Assembly (NCBI RefSeq): GCF_003148685.1
Contig: NZ_QGGR01000045.1
Location: 1-51,917, forward strand
Direction: 5' to 3'
Source of the DNA: Actinoplanes xinjiangensis
GTDB lineage: Bacteria > Actinomycetota > Actinomycetes > Mycobacteriales > Micromonosporaceae
Length of the DNA: 51,917 nt
Below the pieces are notes generated by a model. That model saw only the letters and a list, made by a program, of their open reading frames with translations. It was not told the origin of the DNA and made no database searches. This document shows, one piece after another, positions 27,941-37,363 of the stretch (its first letter is position 1; the number at the start of each line of letters is the position of its first letter). The position numbers and the translations under genes are program-made.

Positions 27941-28746
27941 GGTTCCGTAGGCAGGCGCTGCGCCACCTGGAACAGCCGGAGAACCTGGACCGGGTCGCCC
28001 GGCTCACCACGGTGCCGAGCTGGCTGCTCACCGTCGCGCTGGTGGTCACGGTCCTGGCCGCCGGCGCCTGGACCGGCACGGCGACCCTGGACAGGGAGGT
28101 GACCGCCGGCGGGGTGCTGATCCACCCGCACGGCGTCTCCGACTTCGACGCCGCGGAGACTGGCCGGGTGGTCAAGGTCTGGGCCGACCGTAACGAGCCG
28201 GTCGCCAAGGGCACCCCGATCTACAGCGTCCAGGACGACTCCGGCCGGATCGTCACGGTCCCGGCGCCGTGGGACGCCTACGTGGTGAGCCTGCTGATCG
28301 CCGAGGGGCAGGTGATCGAGCGCGGTGCCCGGGTCGCCGAACTGGAACGTCTGGACGCGCCCGGCGACGCCCTCCAGGCGGTGCTGTTCGTGTCGGCCGC
28401 GAGCGCGCCGATGCTCTCCGCCGGGCAGCCGGTCCACGTCGACGTGGCCGCCGTCTCCACCACCGTCTTCGGCACCCTTCAGGGCGAGGTCGGTACGGTC
28501 GGCGCGTTCCCGGAGACCGAGGACTCGCTGCGGGCGTTCCTCGGGTCGGGCCGTGACGTGCGGCCGTTCCTGGCCGACGGCAGCGTGGTCCGGGTCGTGG
28601 TGCTGCTGCACACCGATCCGGAGTCACCGACCGGTCTGCTCTGGTCGAAGGCGTCGCCACCGTTCCGGCTCACCTCGATCAGTGAGGTCGACGGCCGGAT
28701 CGTGGTCGGCCGGGACCGCCCGCTGGACTGGGTGCTCGGCCGGTGA
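27937..28746 (+). CDS. NHLM-type HlyD-like secretion protein
   Basis: 269 residues. One N-terminal membrane span (SWLLTVALVVTVLAAGAWTG, about 29-48) is followed by a lipoyl-like/membrane-fusion fold (AETGRVVKVWADRNEPV, VPAPWDAYVVSLLIAEGQ). It resembles the HlyD-like protein of NHLM bacteriocin export systems, linking the transporter to the outside. ATG at 27937 overlaps the SagB stop (ATGA); its own stop overlaps the next start. Confidence 0.85.
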   Translation: MRFRRQALRHLEQPENLDRVARLTTVPSWLLTVALVVTVLAAGAWTGTATLDREVTAGGVLIHPHGVSDFDAAETGRVVKVWADRNEPVAKGTPIYSVQDDSGRIVTVPAPWDAYVVSLLIAEGQVIERGARVAELERLDAPGDALQAVLFVSAASAPMLSAGQPVHVDVAAVSTTVFGTLQGEVGTVGAFPETEDSLRAFLGSGRDVRPFLADGSVVRVVVLLHTDPESPTGLLWSKASPPFRLTSISEVDGRIVVGRDRPLDWVLGR

Positions 28747-30917
28747 GCGCCGTCATCGACCTGGACGCCAACGCCCCGCGGCTGCCGCGCCGCCGCCGGG
28801 TGCGTACGCCCACGCTGATCCAGATGGAGGCGGTCGAGTGCGGGGCGGCCTCCCTCGGCATCGTGCTGGCCCACCACGGCCTGCACGTGCCCCTGGAGGA
28901 GCTGCGGGAACGCTGCGGGGTGAGCCGGGACGGCTCGAACGCCTCCACCGTGCTCAAGGGCGCCCGCCACTACGGGATGACCGCCAAGGGCTTCCAGATG
29001 GAGGTCGACAAGCTGGCGTCGGTGCCGCTGCCGGCCATCCTGTTCTGGCGGTTCCAGCATTTCCTCGTCCTGGAGGGGATGGGAGCCGGGAAGGTCTGGG
29101 TGAACGACCCGGCGACCGGCCCGCGGCCGATCACCTGGGCGGAGTTCGACGAGGGCTACACCGGCATCGTGCTGACGCTGACCCCGGATCCGGAGCGGTT
29201 CCGGCCCGGCGGCAGCCGCTTCCGGGCGTGGGCCGCGCTGGCCGCCCGCTGGCGGGGCCTGCGGGCGGTCGCCGCCCAGGCCGTCCTGCTGGGCCTGGTG
29301 ATCGCCGTGGTCGGCCTGACCATGCCGGCGGTGGTCCGCATCTTCGTCGACCACGTCCTGCTCGGCGGGGGCGGTGCCCTCTCCGGGCTGCTCGCCGCGA
29401 TGGGGGGCGCCGCGGTGGTGACACTGCTCGCGGCACTGGCACAGGAACGCCTGATGGTACGGGCGGAGACCGCCATGGCCCTGAGCACGGCGGCCCGGCT
29501 GTTCCGGCGGCTGCTGCGCCTGCCCGCCGCGTTCTTCGACCAGCGGCAGGCCGCCGATCTGACCCGCCGGATCCGCAGCACCGACGTGGTGGCCGACGTG
29601 GTCACCCGGCGACTGACACTGACGTGTGTGGACGTGGCGCTCGTCGTCGCGTACGGCGGCCTGCTCTGCCTCTACGACCCGCTGCTGGGCGCCGTCTCGG
29701 TGCTGCTGTGCGGCCTGAACGTGCTGGCCCTGCGCTACGTGTCGGCACTGCGGACCACCGCCGTGGCGAGTCTGCAGGCCGAGCGCAGCAGGCTGTTCAG
29801 CACCGTCCACACCACCATCCAGATGATCGAGACGGTCAAGGCGGGCGGCGCCGAGCAGCACAGTTTCCAGCAGTTCAGCTCGCGGGCCGCGGCGGTCACC
29901 AACGACCAGCAGCGGCTCGGCCGGCCCACCGCGATCCTCTCGGTCGTGCCGGCGCTGCTGGCCACCCTGAACACCGCGGTCCTGCTCGGGCTGGGCGGCC
30001 CGCGGATCCTCACCGGCAGCCTCAGCATCGGTGTGGTCCTCGGCATGCAGACGCTGGTCGTGGCGATGAACCGGCCGGTCGCCGCACTCACCGCGGTCGG
30101 CGCCCAGGTGCAGGAGATGTCCGCCGACCTGAGCCGGCTGCGGGACGTGGAACGCTATCCGGCCCCCGAACCGCCGGAGCCCCAGCCGCCGGAGCCGCTC
30201 GACGGGCATCTGCGCATCGAGGGCCTGACCTTCGGCTACAACCCCCTCGCCGCGCCGCTGCTGAGCGACTTCGACCTGGATCTGCCGCCCGGTGCGCGGG
30301 TGGCGCTGGTCGGCCGATCCGGCAGCGGCAAGTCGACCGTCGGGCGGCTGGTGTCCGGTCTCTACCGGCCGTGGTCCGGGCGGATCACCGTCGACGGGCG
30401 GGAACGGGAGCGCATCGATCCGGGCCTGTGGGCCGCCACCGTGGCGATGGTCGACCAGGAGCAGATCCTGTTCGAGGGCACGGTGCGGGAGAACGTCACG
30501 CTCTGGGACTCCTCGATCCCGGACGAGGACGTGGTGGCCGCCCTCACCGACGCCGCGGTTCTCGACGTCGTGCTGTCGCGGCCCGGCGGCCTGAGCGCCC
30601 GGGTCGACGAGGGCGGCCGCAACTTCTCCGGCGGCCAACGGCAGCGCCTGGAGATCGCCCGGGCGCTGGTACGCCGTCCGCGGCTGCTGGTGCTCGACGA
30701 GGCGACCAGCGCCCTGGACCCGCAGACCGAGCAGACCATCGACCACCACCTGCGCCGTCGCGGCGCCACCTGCCTGATCGTGGCGCACCGGCTGTCGACG
30801 ATCCGCGACTGCGACCTGATCGTCGTGCTGGACGGCGGCCGGGAGGTCGAACGCGGCACCCACGACGAACTGGTCGCCCGGGACGGGCACTACGCGCGAC
30901 TGGTCCGGGACGAATAG
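28743..30917 (+). CDS. NHLM-type ABC transporter with C39 peptidase
   Basis: 724 residues. Peptidase C39 domain at 1-~130: catalytic Cys33 (EAVECGAASLGIVL), His in FQHFLVLEG and Asp in VNDPATG. The transmembrane domain spans about 165-440, and the ATPase carries Walker A GRSGSGKST (about 523), signature FSGGQRQRLE (about 628) and Walker B LLVLDEATSALD. C39 peptidases cut after double-Gly leaders, matching the AAGG of precursor 1 and perhaps the VAG of precursor 2. GTG at 28743 overlaps the HlyD-like stop. Confidence 0.92.
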   Translation: MSAVIDLDANAPRLPRRRRVRTPTLIQMEAVECGAASLGIVLAHHGLHVPLEELRERCGVSRDGSNASTVLKGARHYGMTAKGFQMEVDKLASVPLPAILFWRFQHFLVLEGMGAGKVWVNDPATGPRPITWAEFDEGYTGIVLTLTPDPERFRPGGSRFRAWAALAARWRGLRAVAAQAVLLGLVIAVVGLTMPAVVRIFVDHVLLGGGGALSGLLAAMGGAAVVTLLAALAQERLMVRAETAMALSTAARLFRRLLRLPAAFFDQRQAADLTRRIRSTDVVADVVTRRLTLTCVDVALVVAYGGLLCLYDPLLGAVSVLLCGLNVLALRYVSALRTTAVASLQAERSRLFSTVHTTIQMIETVKAGGAEQHSFQQFSSRAAAVTNDQQRLGRPTAILSVVPALLATLNTAVLLGLGGPRILTGSLSIGVVLGMQTLVVAMNRPVAALTAVGAQVQEMSADLSRLRDVERYPAPEPPEPQPPEPLDGHLRIEGLTFGYNPLAAPLLSDFDLDLPPGARVALVGRSGSGKSTVGRLVSGLYRPWSGRITVDGRERERIDPGLWAATVAMVDQEQILFEGTVRENVTLWDSSIPDEDVVAALTDAAVLDVVLSRPGGLSARVDEGGRNFSGGQRQRLEIARALVRRPRLLVLDEATSALDPQTEQTIDHHLRRRGATCLIVAHRLSTIRDCDLIVVLDGGREVERGTHDELVARDGHYARLVRDE

Positions 30918-30930
30918 GAGGACAGGCCGG

Positions 30931-33768
30931 ATGACAAGCGACCGGACGATCGAGACGGTGACCGGGGGCGGCGGGCAGCTCGTCGTGGACGCGCCGAGCG
31001 ACCTGTTCCTGGTCCGCACCCGGGCCGGCGGGATCCGGTCGCGACGGCACTTCGTGGCCCGGATCCCGGTCGGTGGCCTGGTGCCGGACGTCACCGGGAC
31101 CGGCGTGTGGCGGCTGCTGGCCGTACCCCTGCCGGGTGGGCGTCTGGACCGGCTGCCCGGGCCGCCGGACGGCGCCGGTGCGGTGGATCTGGCGCTGTCC
31201 GCGCTGGCCGGCGCCGTCCGCGGCGACCGGGAACCGCCCCGCGACGCCCGGGTGCTCGGGGCCGGGCAGGTCGAGGCCGCCGCCGTCGGCACCGTGTTCA
31301 CCGGCACCGCCGCGGTGTGCTGGCTCCGGGGCACCGGCGGCCGGCTGATCCGCAACGACGGCGGCCCGGACGAGACGTTCGACGAGGGTGCACCGGTGCT
31401 GCTGGCCGGGCGCGACTGGGTGCGCCCGGAGCGGGGCGGCGCCGTGGAGGCGTGTTCCAGCGACGATCTGCTGCGCTCCGGTGAGCTGTGGGAGGCGGTA
31501 CGGGACCAGGCGGTACGGCTGCTGCGCCTGGTCGAGCGGCAGGGCGCGGCGGCCGACGCGGCGCTGCTGACCTCGCTGACCGCCCGGGAGCGCGGGAACC
31601 GGGCGGCGGTGGCCCGCGCGACCCGGATCGCCGCGGGTCTGGTCGGTGCCCGGACGGTCGCCGAGCCGGCCGGGCACGGGGAGCGCTTCCGGCGGGCCGC
31701 GGCCGCGCTGCGCCTGATCGCCGGTGCGGGCGGGCCGCCGATCGTGGAGCCGGCCGGGCGGCGTGACGAGCCGGCCGACCTGGCCGAGGCGGTCCGTGCG
31801 GTGGCCCGCAGCTCCGCTCTGCACCTGCGCGACGTGCAGCTGCCGGAGGACTGGTGGCAGCACGATCTCGGCCCGCTGCTGGGCCGGCGCACGGTCGAGG
31901 GCGCCGGCACCACGGTGGTGTGCCTGATCCACCGGCGTGGCCGGTACCGGGAGGTGGACCCGGAGACCGGCATCGTGCTGGCCACCGGGCGGGCCGCCGC
32001 CGACGGGGTGTCCCGGACCGCCACCCAGGTGCAGCGCCCGCTGCCGGCCGAGGCGTCGGTGCCGGCGGTGTTCCGGCTGGGCGGTGCCGGCGGCGGCCCG
32101 GATCTGGCCGCCCTGGCCGGGTGCGGGCTGATCGTCGCGGCGCTGGCCCTGGCCGCACCGATCGTGACCGGCCGGGTGCTGGGGGCGCTCGCCGAACGGG
32201 TGTCGCTGTCCGGCCTGACCTGGTCGGCGCTGCTGCTGGTGGCCTGCGGCGGGGTCGCCGCACTGGTCGGCGCGGCCACCAACCTGCGCATGCTGCGCGG
32301 CGAGGGCCGGGTCGAGTACGGCGTGCAACTGGCCCTCTGGGATCGCCTGTTGCGCCTGCCGGTGCGGTTCTTCCGGGACACCGGCAGCGGGGAGCTGGCC
32401 AACACCCTGCTCGGGGTCACGTTCGCCCGGGAGGCGCTGTCCGGGGTGATCCTGCTGCTGCTGACGTCGTCCCTGACCGCGGTCACCATGCTGGGACTCG
32501 TCTGGGTGCTCAGCCCACCCCTCGGCCTGGCCTCCACCTGCCTGGCCCTCACCGGCCTGCTGCTGGTCGGCGTGCTGGGCCGGGTGGTGATCCGGCGCCA
32601 GCGGCGGGCCCTGCCGGCCGAGCACAAGGCGGTGTCCACCGCCCACCAGCTGATCAGTGGAATCTCGAAGATCAAACTCGCGGGAGCCGAGCACCGGGCG
32701 TTCGCCCGGTGGTTCGAGCAGACGGCGTACGCCCGGAGCACCCTCAACCAGGTGCGCGGCGTGCAGGCGGTACTGCGGGCGGTGGCCACCGTCCTACCGA
32801 TCGCCGGTCAGCTGCTGCTGTTCACGATCCTCGCCGGCCCGCTCGCCGGCACCCTGGCCCCGGAGGACTTCTTCGCCCTCAACGTGGCCTTCCTCATGCT
32901 GGTCGGCGCGCTGCTGGTGATCGTGTCCGGCAGTGTCGAACTGCTGGCCGCGCTGCCCCGCCTCGCCGAGCTGAGGCTGGTCCTGGACGGGCGACCGGAA
33001 CGGACCCCGGACCGGATGGACCCCGGCGACCTGCGCGGCGAGATCACCCTCCAGGAGGTCGGTTTCGGGTACGGCCCGGACGCCCCGAAGGTGATCGACG
33101 ACGTGACGTTGCGGGTGCCGGCCGGCGCGTTCGTGGCGATCGTCGGCCCGAGCGGCTGCGGCAAGTCGACGCTGCTGCGGCTGCTGCTGGGTTTCGAGAC
33201 GCCGTCGCAGGGCTCGGTCTACTACGACAACCAGGATCTCGCCGAGCTGGATCTCCAGGCGGTCCGCCGGCAGTGCGGGGTGGTCCTCCAGGACGGCCGG
33301 CTGTTCGCCGGGACGCTGCGCGACAACGTGTGCGGCGCCGCCGCGTACAGCCTGGAACGGGTGCTGGAGGCGGCCCGGCTGGCCGGTCTCGACGAGGACA
33401 TCGCGCACCTGCCGATGGGGGTGGCGACGATGGTCCCGCACGGCGGCGGCACCCTCTCGGTCGGTCAGCGACAGCGGGTGCTGATCGCCCGTGCGCTGAT
33501 CCACCGGCCCCGGATGCTCTTCTTCGACGAGGCGACCAGCGCGCTCGACAACCGCACCCAGGAGCGGGTCACCGAGAGCACCCGGCAGCTCAGCGCCACC
33601 CGGCTGGTGATCGCGCACCGGCTGTCCACGGTGCGGCACGCCGACCTGATCGTCGTGATGGACAAGGGGCGGATCGTGCAGCAGGGCACCTTCGCCGCCC
33701 TGATGGCGGCGAAGGACGGCCTGTTCTTCCAGCTGGCCCGCCGGCAGCTGGTGGCCGGGGAGGACTGA
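30931..33768 (+). CDS. NHLM-type second ABC transporter
   Basis: 945 residues. The N-terminal ~380 residues are cytoplasmic with no C39 cysteine; this long extension is typical of the ATP-binding second exporter in NHLM systems. Transmembrane domain about 385-690; ATPase with Walker A GPSGCGKST (about 739), signature LSVGQRQRV (about 840, Val for Gly) and Walker B MLFFDEATSALD. It likely forms a heterodimeric exporter with the preceding peptidase transporter. ATG at 30931 follows GGAGG. It ends one base from the convergent MerR gene. Confidence 0.9.
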   Translation: MTSDRTIETVTGGGGQLVVDAPSDLFLVRTRAGGIRSRRHFVARIPVGGLVPDVTGTGVWRLLAVPLPGGRLDRLPGPPDGAGAVDLALSALAGAVRGDREPPRDARVLGAGQVEAAAVGTVFTGTAAVCWLRGTGGRLIRNDGGPDETFDEGAPVLLAGRDWVRPERGGAVEACSSDDLLRSGELWEAVRDQAVRLLRLVERQGAAADAALLTSLTARERGNRAAVARATRIAAGLVGARTVAEPAGHGERFRRAAAALRLIAGAGGPPIVEPAGRRDEPADLAEAVRAVARSSALHLRDVQLPEDWWQHDLGPLLGRRTVEGAGTTVVCLIHRRGRYREVDPETGIVLATGRAAADGVSRTATQVQRPLPAEASVPAVFRLGGAGGGPDLAALAGCGLIVAALALAAPIVTGRVLGALAERVSLSGLTWSALLLVACGGVAALVGAATNLRMLRGEGRVEYGVQLALWDRLLRLPVRFFRDTGSGELANTLLGVTFAREALSGVILLLLTSSLTAVTMLGLVWVLSPPLGLASTCLALTGLLLVGVLGRVVIRRQRRALPAEHKAVSTAHQLISGISKIKLAGAEHRAFARWFEQTAYARSTLNQVRGVQAVLRAVATVLPIAGQLLLFTILAGPLAGTLAPEDFFALNVAFLMLVGALLVIVSGSVELLAALPRLAELRLVLDGRPERTPDRMDPGDLRGEITLQEVGFGYGPDAPKVIDDVTLRVPAGAFVAIVGPSGCGKSTLLRLLLGFETPSQGSVYYDNQDLAELDLQAVRRQCGVVLQDGRLFAGTLRDNVCGAAAYSLERVLEAARLAGLDEDIAHLPMGVATMVPHGGGTLSVGQRQRVLIARALIHRPRMLFFDEATSALDNRTQERVTESTRQLSATRLVIAHRLSTVRHADLIVVMDKGRIVQQGTFAALMAAKDGLFFQLARRQLVAGED

Positions 33769-33769
33769 C

Positions 33770-34519
33770 TCAGCCCAGGTCCATCACGGCGGCGGTCTCC
33801 ACCAGCATGACGGTGGACTGGCCGGAGCGGCGGCCCACGATGTCCACCACCGACGTCGGGCCGCGGTTCTCGGCCACCACCCGGAACGCCTCGCTGAGCA
33901 GGTCGATCAGGCCCTGCGCGAGCAATTCGGCCGAGTCGCTCCACTCGTCCCAGGTGACGGCGCGGGGCCGGGCCGGATCGCCGGGCAGCGACAGGATCCG
34001 GTCGCCGGTGGCCCGCAGCAGTTCCTCGACCGGGCGGCCGATCCGGTCCAGCACCTCGACCAGCACCTGCACGGTCTGCCGGGCCGGTAGCCCGGACCGG
34101 TGCAGTTCGAGAGCCGCGCGCAGGGCCCGTGGGCGGACCATCTGGACCGTCCCGTTCTCCTTCCACGCGACCACGCCGTGCCGGGTGAGCGCGTCGACCA
34201 GCGCCGGGGACTCGGCGGCGAGCCGCTGCATCAGGGGCGCGAGACCGTCGGTGCGGGGCTGCCCGGCGCGTACGCCGAACATCGCCTCGATCGCGGTGAG
34301 GTTGAAGCCCTGCCGTTGCAGCGACAGGATGGTCTCCAGCCGGCGCAGGTGCTGTTCCTGGTAGACGACGGTGCGGCCGCGCCGGACCGGCGGGGCGAGG
34401 ATGCGGCGGGCCTGGTGCGCCCGGATGTTGCGGGGCGACATCCCGACCTGGCGGCTCAGCTCCTCGATGGTGAACTCCTGCTGCGCCGTCGCCGGCCCGT
34501 CGACACGCTGGACGGTCAT
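33770..34519 (-). CDS. MerR-family regulator
   Basis: 249 residues. An N-terminal MerR winged helix (FTIEELSRQVGMSPRNIRAHQ, then YQEQHLRRLETILSLQRQGFNLTAI, about 16-85) is followed by a ~165-residue C-terminal domain I do not recognise. It is not TipA-like: no TipAS-type segment is visible. It converges on the transporter operon; a role in RiPP regulation is possible but unproved. ATG at 34519 has a purine-rich site upstream. Confidence 0.82.
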   Translation of the reverse strand: MTVQRVDGPATAQQEFTIEELSRQVGMSPRNIRAHQARRILAPPVRRGRTVVYQEQHLRRLETILSLQRQGFNLTAIEAMFGVRAGQPRTDGLAPLMQRLAAESPALVDALTRHGVVAWKENGTVQMVRPRALRAALELHRSGLPARQTVQVLVEVLDRIGRPVEELLRATGDRILSLPGDPARPRAVTWDEWSDSAELLAQGLIDLLSEAFRVVAENRGPTSVVDIVGRRSGQSTVMLVETAAVMDLG

Positions 34520-34617
34520 GCCGCCACCCCCGGTTTCCCGCCCTCGCTGGGCACCGGACCATCGTCACGTGCGGGTTCGCCTGGCCACATCGGGGCGGGG
34601 CACGTACTTTTCTCACC

Positions 34618-34654
34618 GGGGAGACCGGGACGCTTTCCCCGTCCCGGTCTCCCC
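34618..34654 (-). terminator. Perfect 15-bp hairpin terminator of the sigma operon
   Basis: Arms 34618-34632 and 34640-34654 pair perfectly around 7 bases. It lies just after the membrane-protein stop at 34672 and upstream of the MerR gene. Confidence 0.75.
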
Positions 34655-34671
34655 TTCCACCACGGTGGGGG

Positions 34672-35340
34672 TCAGCCGTGGGAGACCTTGGCGTTCTCGT
34701 CGACGTGGATGCCGGAGGCGAACTCCAGCACCTCCTTCTCACCCCAGCCCAGGCCGTCCCAGACCTGGACGACCATCCAGCGGTCCGCGCCCAGCTTCAC
34801 GAAGAGGGCGTGCCCGTCGGTCTGGTCGATCATCTTGGTGAGCAGGCCCGTCGATCCGTTGACGGTCACCTGCTTGCCCTTGAGCTCCTCGGGCGGAGCG
34901 ACCTCCTGGAGCTGGGCGACGATCTTGCCCTCGAAGCTGTTCGGGTCCTTGTTCTGGAAACCCTTCGGGGCGATGACGATGCCGGAGGCGTCGGCGCCCT
35001 GCAGCTCCCAGCCGTCCGGAACCTTGTCGAGAGTGAAGCCCTGGGGCTGCTCGCCCTGGTAGGCGACCAGCTCGGTGACGGCGACCCGCGGCGAACTCGT
35101 CGCCGGCCGCTCACCGCCGGCCTGCGGCGACGACGGCGTGCCGGCCGGGGACGACGCGGTGCCGGCGATGACCGCGGCGGCCACCGCGGCCACCGCGAAG
35201 ACGGATCCGGCGGCGGTCTGGAGGGTACGGCGGCGGCGCAGCGCCGTCTGCCCGCGAGCGAGGTCCGCCACGATCTGCTCCCGGGTCGGTTCGGTGGCCG
35301 GGCCGGCGATCCGCGCCAGCCCGTCCTGAAGGTTCTTCAT
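34672..35340 (-). CDS. Membrane-anchored partner of a SigE-type sigma factor
   Basis: 222 residues with one membrane span (about 41-62, TAAGSVFAVAAVAAAVIAG) after a charged N-terminus, then a Pro/Ser linker and a ~145-residue extracytoplasmic domain (VAVTELVAYQGEQPQGFTL). Position, 15 bases after the sigma gene with an AGGAGA site, and topology suggest an anti-sigma or signal sensor, but no known anti-sigma motif (such as the ZAS His-Cys motif) is visible. Confidence 0.7.
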   Translation of the reverse strand: MKNLQDGLARIAGPATEPTREQIVADLARGQTALRRRRTLQTAAGSVFAVAAVAAAVIAGTASSPAGTPSSPQAGGERPATSSPRVAVTELVAYQGEQPQGFTLDKVPDGWELQGADASGIVIAPKGFQNKDPNSFEGKIVAQLQEVAPPEELKGKQVTVNGSTGLLTKMIDQTDGHALFVKLGADRWMVVQVWDGLGWGEKEVLEFASGIHVDENAKVSHG

Positions 35341-35355
35341 GTCAGTTTCTCCTGG

Positions 35356-35865
35356 TCACAGAAGTGCAAGGGAGGGGTTGGTGCCGAGGACCGCACGCAG
35401 CCGGTCGAGCGCCCGGGCGGTCTGGCTCTTCACCGTTCCCTCGGAGCACCCGAGGGCGTCGGCGGTGTCGGCGACGTCGAGGTCGTAGAAGTAGCGGAAC
35501 ACCAGCGCCGCCCGCATCCTCGGTGGCAGCTCCCGGAGGGCCGCGCGCAGGCCGTCCGAGACGTCACCGTCGATGTGCTGGGCGGCTGCCCGGTCGGGAA
35601 CCTCGGCCATCGACCGTTCACTGCGTCGCCACCACCGCCGCCGCTCGTCGGTCAGCGCGTTCACCAGCGTCCGCCGGACGTAACCGTCCGGGTTGTCGGC
35701 ACGCTGGAAGGACGGCCACGCGACGTACAGCTTCGTCAGGGTGGACTGGACCAGGTCCTCGGCCAGGTGGGCATCACCCGCCGTGAGCAGAGTCGCGGTA
35801 CGCACCAGCGCGGCCCTCCGGCTGACCACGAACTGATGGAATTGCTCATCACGCTCGTTCTTCAC
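35356..35865 (-). CDS. SigE-family ECF sigma factor
   Basis: 169 residues. Region 2 (RTATLLTAGDAHLAEDLVQS, TKLYVAWP) and region 4 (LPPRMRAALVFRYFYDLDVA, LGCSEGTVKSQTARALDRL) are clear. The SigE-type family is abundant in actinomycetes. The GTG at 35865 has GGAGGGG at 8 bases. It is co-transcribed with the membrane-anchored partner. Confidence 0.9.
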   Translation of the reverse strand: MKNERDEQFHQFVVSRRAALVRTATLLTAGDAHLAEDLVQSTLTKLYVAWPSFQRADNPDGYVRRTLVNALTDERRRWWRRSERSMAEVPDRAAAQHIDGDVSDGLRAALRELPPRMRAALVFRYFYDLDVADTADALGCSEGTVKSQTARALDRLRAVLGTNPSLALL

Positions 35866-36034
35866 ACGAGCCCCTCCTTCGCTCTCACGCCTCCTTGACG
35901 ACTCCCTCTCCCACCGGGTTGCACGGGCGCTGAAAATCGACCCAGCGTGACAAAGGCCCGACCCGGTGTCATACGGCCGTTCAGGTTGATCTGAACGGAC
36001 TGTGTCCCGGCTTTGATGAGCCCGTGAATGTCAG

Positions 36035-36040
36035 TAGTCT
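36035..36040 (+). promoter_or_regulatory. -10 box for a leaderless acyltransferase mRNA
   Basis: TAGTCT ends 6 bases before the GTG at 36047, the same layout as at 12631. Confidence 0.45.
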
Positions 36041-36046
36041 CGCCGG

Positions 36047-37363
36047 GTGTCCACCGAAATCCGCGACCGGGACGCCGCTGTCCCCACACCGGCCCCCTCC
36101 CCCGCTGCTCAGGCCGTGACTCCGCCGGCCGCGCGCCTGCGCTGGCTGGACGCTCTGCGGGGCATCGCGGTACTCGCCGTGGTCTACGAGCACTTCGCCG
36201 CGTACCTCTTCCCCGGTGTGAAACAGGCCACCGTGCAGTGGGTGCACGCCGGCACCTTCGGCGTGGTGCTCTTCTTCCTGGTCAGTGGCTATATCGTGCC
36301 CGCCTCGATCGAGCGGCGCGGCAGTCTGCGGCACTTCTGGATCGGCCGGGTGTTCCGGCTCTACCCGGCGTTCCTGATCACCATCGCCGGCGCGGCGGTG
36401 GTCGCGCAGATCGCGTCCCGCCCGGGTGTCCCCCAGGACCTGTTCGACAAGACGACGACGACCGTCCTCGGGCACCTGACCATGCTTCAGGACATCCTCG
36501 GTGTCGCGAACGTCCAGTACCAGTTCTGGACCCTCACCTACGAGATGCTCTTCTACCTGATCGTCACCGTGGTGTTCGTGTTCGGCGTGCACCGGTTCAG
36601 CGCCGAGATCGCCCTGCTGCTGTCGGCGGCCGCGATCGCGCTGGGCTCGGTGCTGCCGGTCCGGTCGTTCGCCGGTGATCCGCTCGCGCTGCGCAACCTG
36701 GTCCTGATCACCGGCCTGGTCCTGCTGGCCGGGGTGACCGCGGTCAGCAGCCGGCGGCGGGCGATCGTGGTGGCCGGTGCGGTGCTGCTCGGCTCGGGCG
36801 TGCTCGTGCTGCTCGGCGGCAACCAGGCCAAGGGCGGCTGGGAGGGCTTCGTCATCCTCGCCGTGATGTTCACCGGCACCGCGCTGTACCGCGCCGAGCA
36901 GGGCCAGATCTCGCGGTGGCGGGCGGCCCCGGCGGTGATCGCGGTCCTGGCGGCGACGGTGATCGGCACGTACGGCTACGGCGACATGTGGAACATGGTC
37001 GGCAAGTTCCCCGCCGACCGTTCCTGGACCGGCGGCCTGCTGCTCGCCTTCGCCGTCTTCGGCCTGGGCATGGCGCTGCGCAGGCAGCGGGTCCCCGGCT
37101 GGCTGTCCTGGATCGGCGCGATCAGCTACTCCGTCTACCTGCTGCACTACCTGGTGCTCGCGCTCGCCGGTGACCTGCTGCGCGGCAGCGTCGAGGAGCC
37201 GCTGCCGCTGAAGCTGGCGCTGACCGCCGGCTACCTCGCGGCGGTCCTCGGCGTGAGCTGGCTCTGCTACCGCCTGGTCGAGCTGCCGTTCCAGTCGATG
37301 GGCCGCAAGCTCTCCCGGCGCATGGACGGTCAGGCCCCGAAACCGGCCAGCACGCCGGCGTAG
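36047..37363 (+). CDS. Acyltransferase-3 family membrane protein
   Basis: 438 residues with about ten membrane spans. The N-terminal motif RLRWLDALRGIAVLAVVYEH carries the His expected in the OafA/NolL acyltransferase-3 family, which O-acylates envelope polysaccharides or secondary metabolites. The acceptor is unknown. The GTG start at 36047 appears leaderless. The last 34 bases overlap the convergent racemase gene. Confidence 0.85.
   Translation: MSTEIRDRDAAVPTPAPSPAAQAVTPPAARLRWLDALRGIAVLAVVYEHFAAYLFPGVKQATVQWVHAGTFGVVLFFLVSGYIVPASIERRGSLRHFWIGRVFRLYPAFLITIAGAAVVAQIASRPGVPQDLFDKTTTTVLGHLTMLQDILGVANVQYQFWTLTYEMLFYLIVTVVFVFGVHRFSAEIALLLSAAAIALGSVLPVRSFAGDPLALRNLVLITGLVLLAGVTAVSSRRRAIVVAGAVLLGSGVLVLLGGNQAKGGWEGFVILAVMFTGTALYRAEQGQISRWRAAPAVIAVLAATVIGTYGYGDMWNMVGKFPADRSWTGGLLLAFAVFGLGMALRRQRVPGWLSWIGAISYSVYLLHYLVLALAGDLLRGSVEEPLPLKLALTAGYLAAVLGVSWLCYRLVELPFQSMGRKLSRRMDGQAPKPASTPA

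Noticed and set aside
28479..32789. A 1,436-codon minus-strand open frame opposite the transporter genes
   Set aside because: Composition is Arg/Pro/Ser/Gln-rich, and the opposite strand encodes two complete ABC transporters.
33770..34519. MerR gene as a TipA-like thiopeptide sensor
   Set aside because: Length is similar to TipAL, but the C-terminal half shows no TipAS-like segments.
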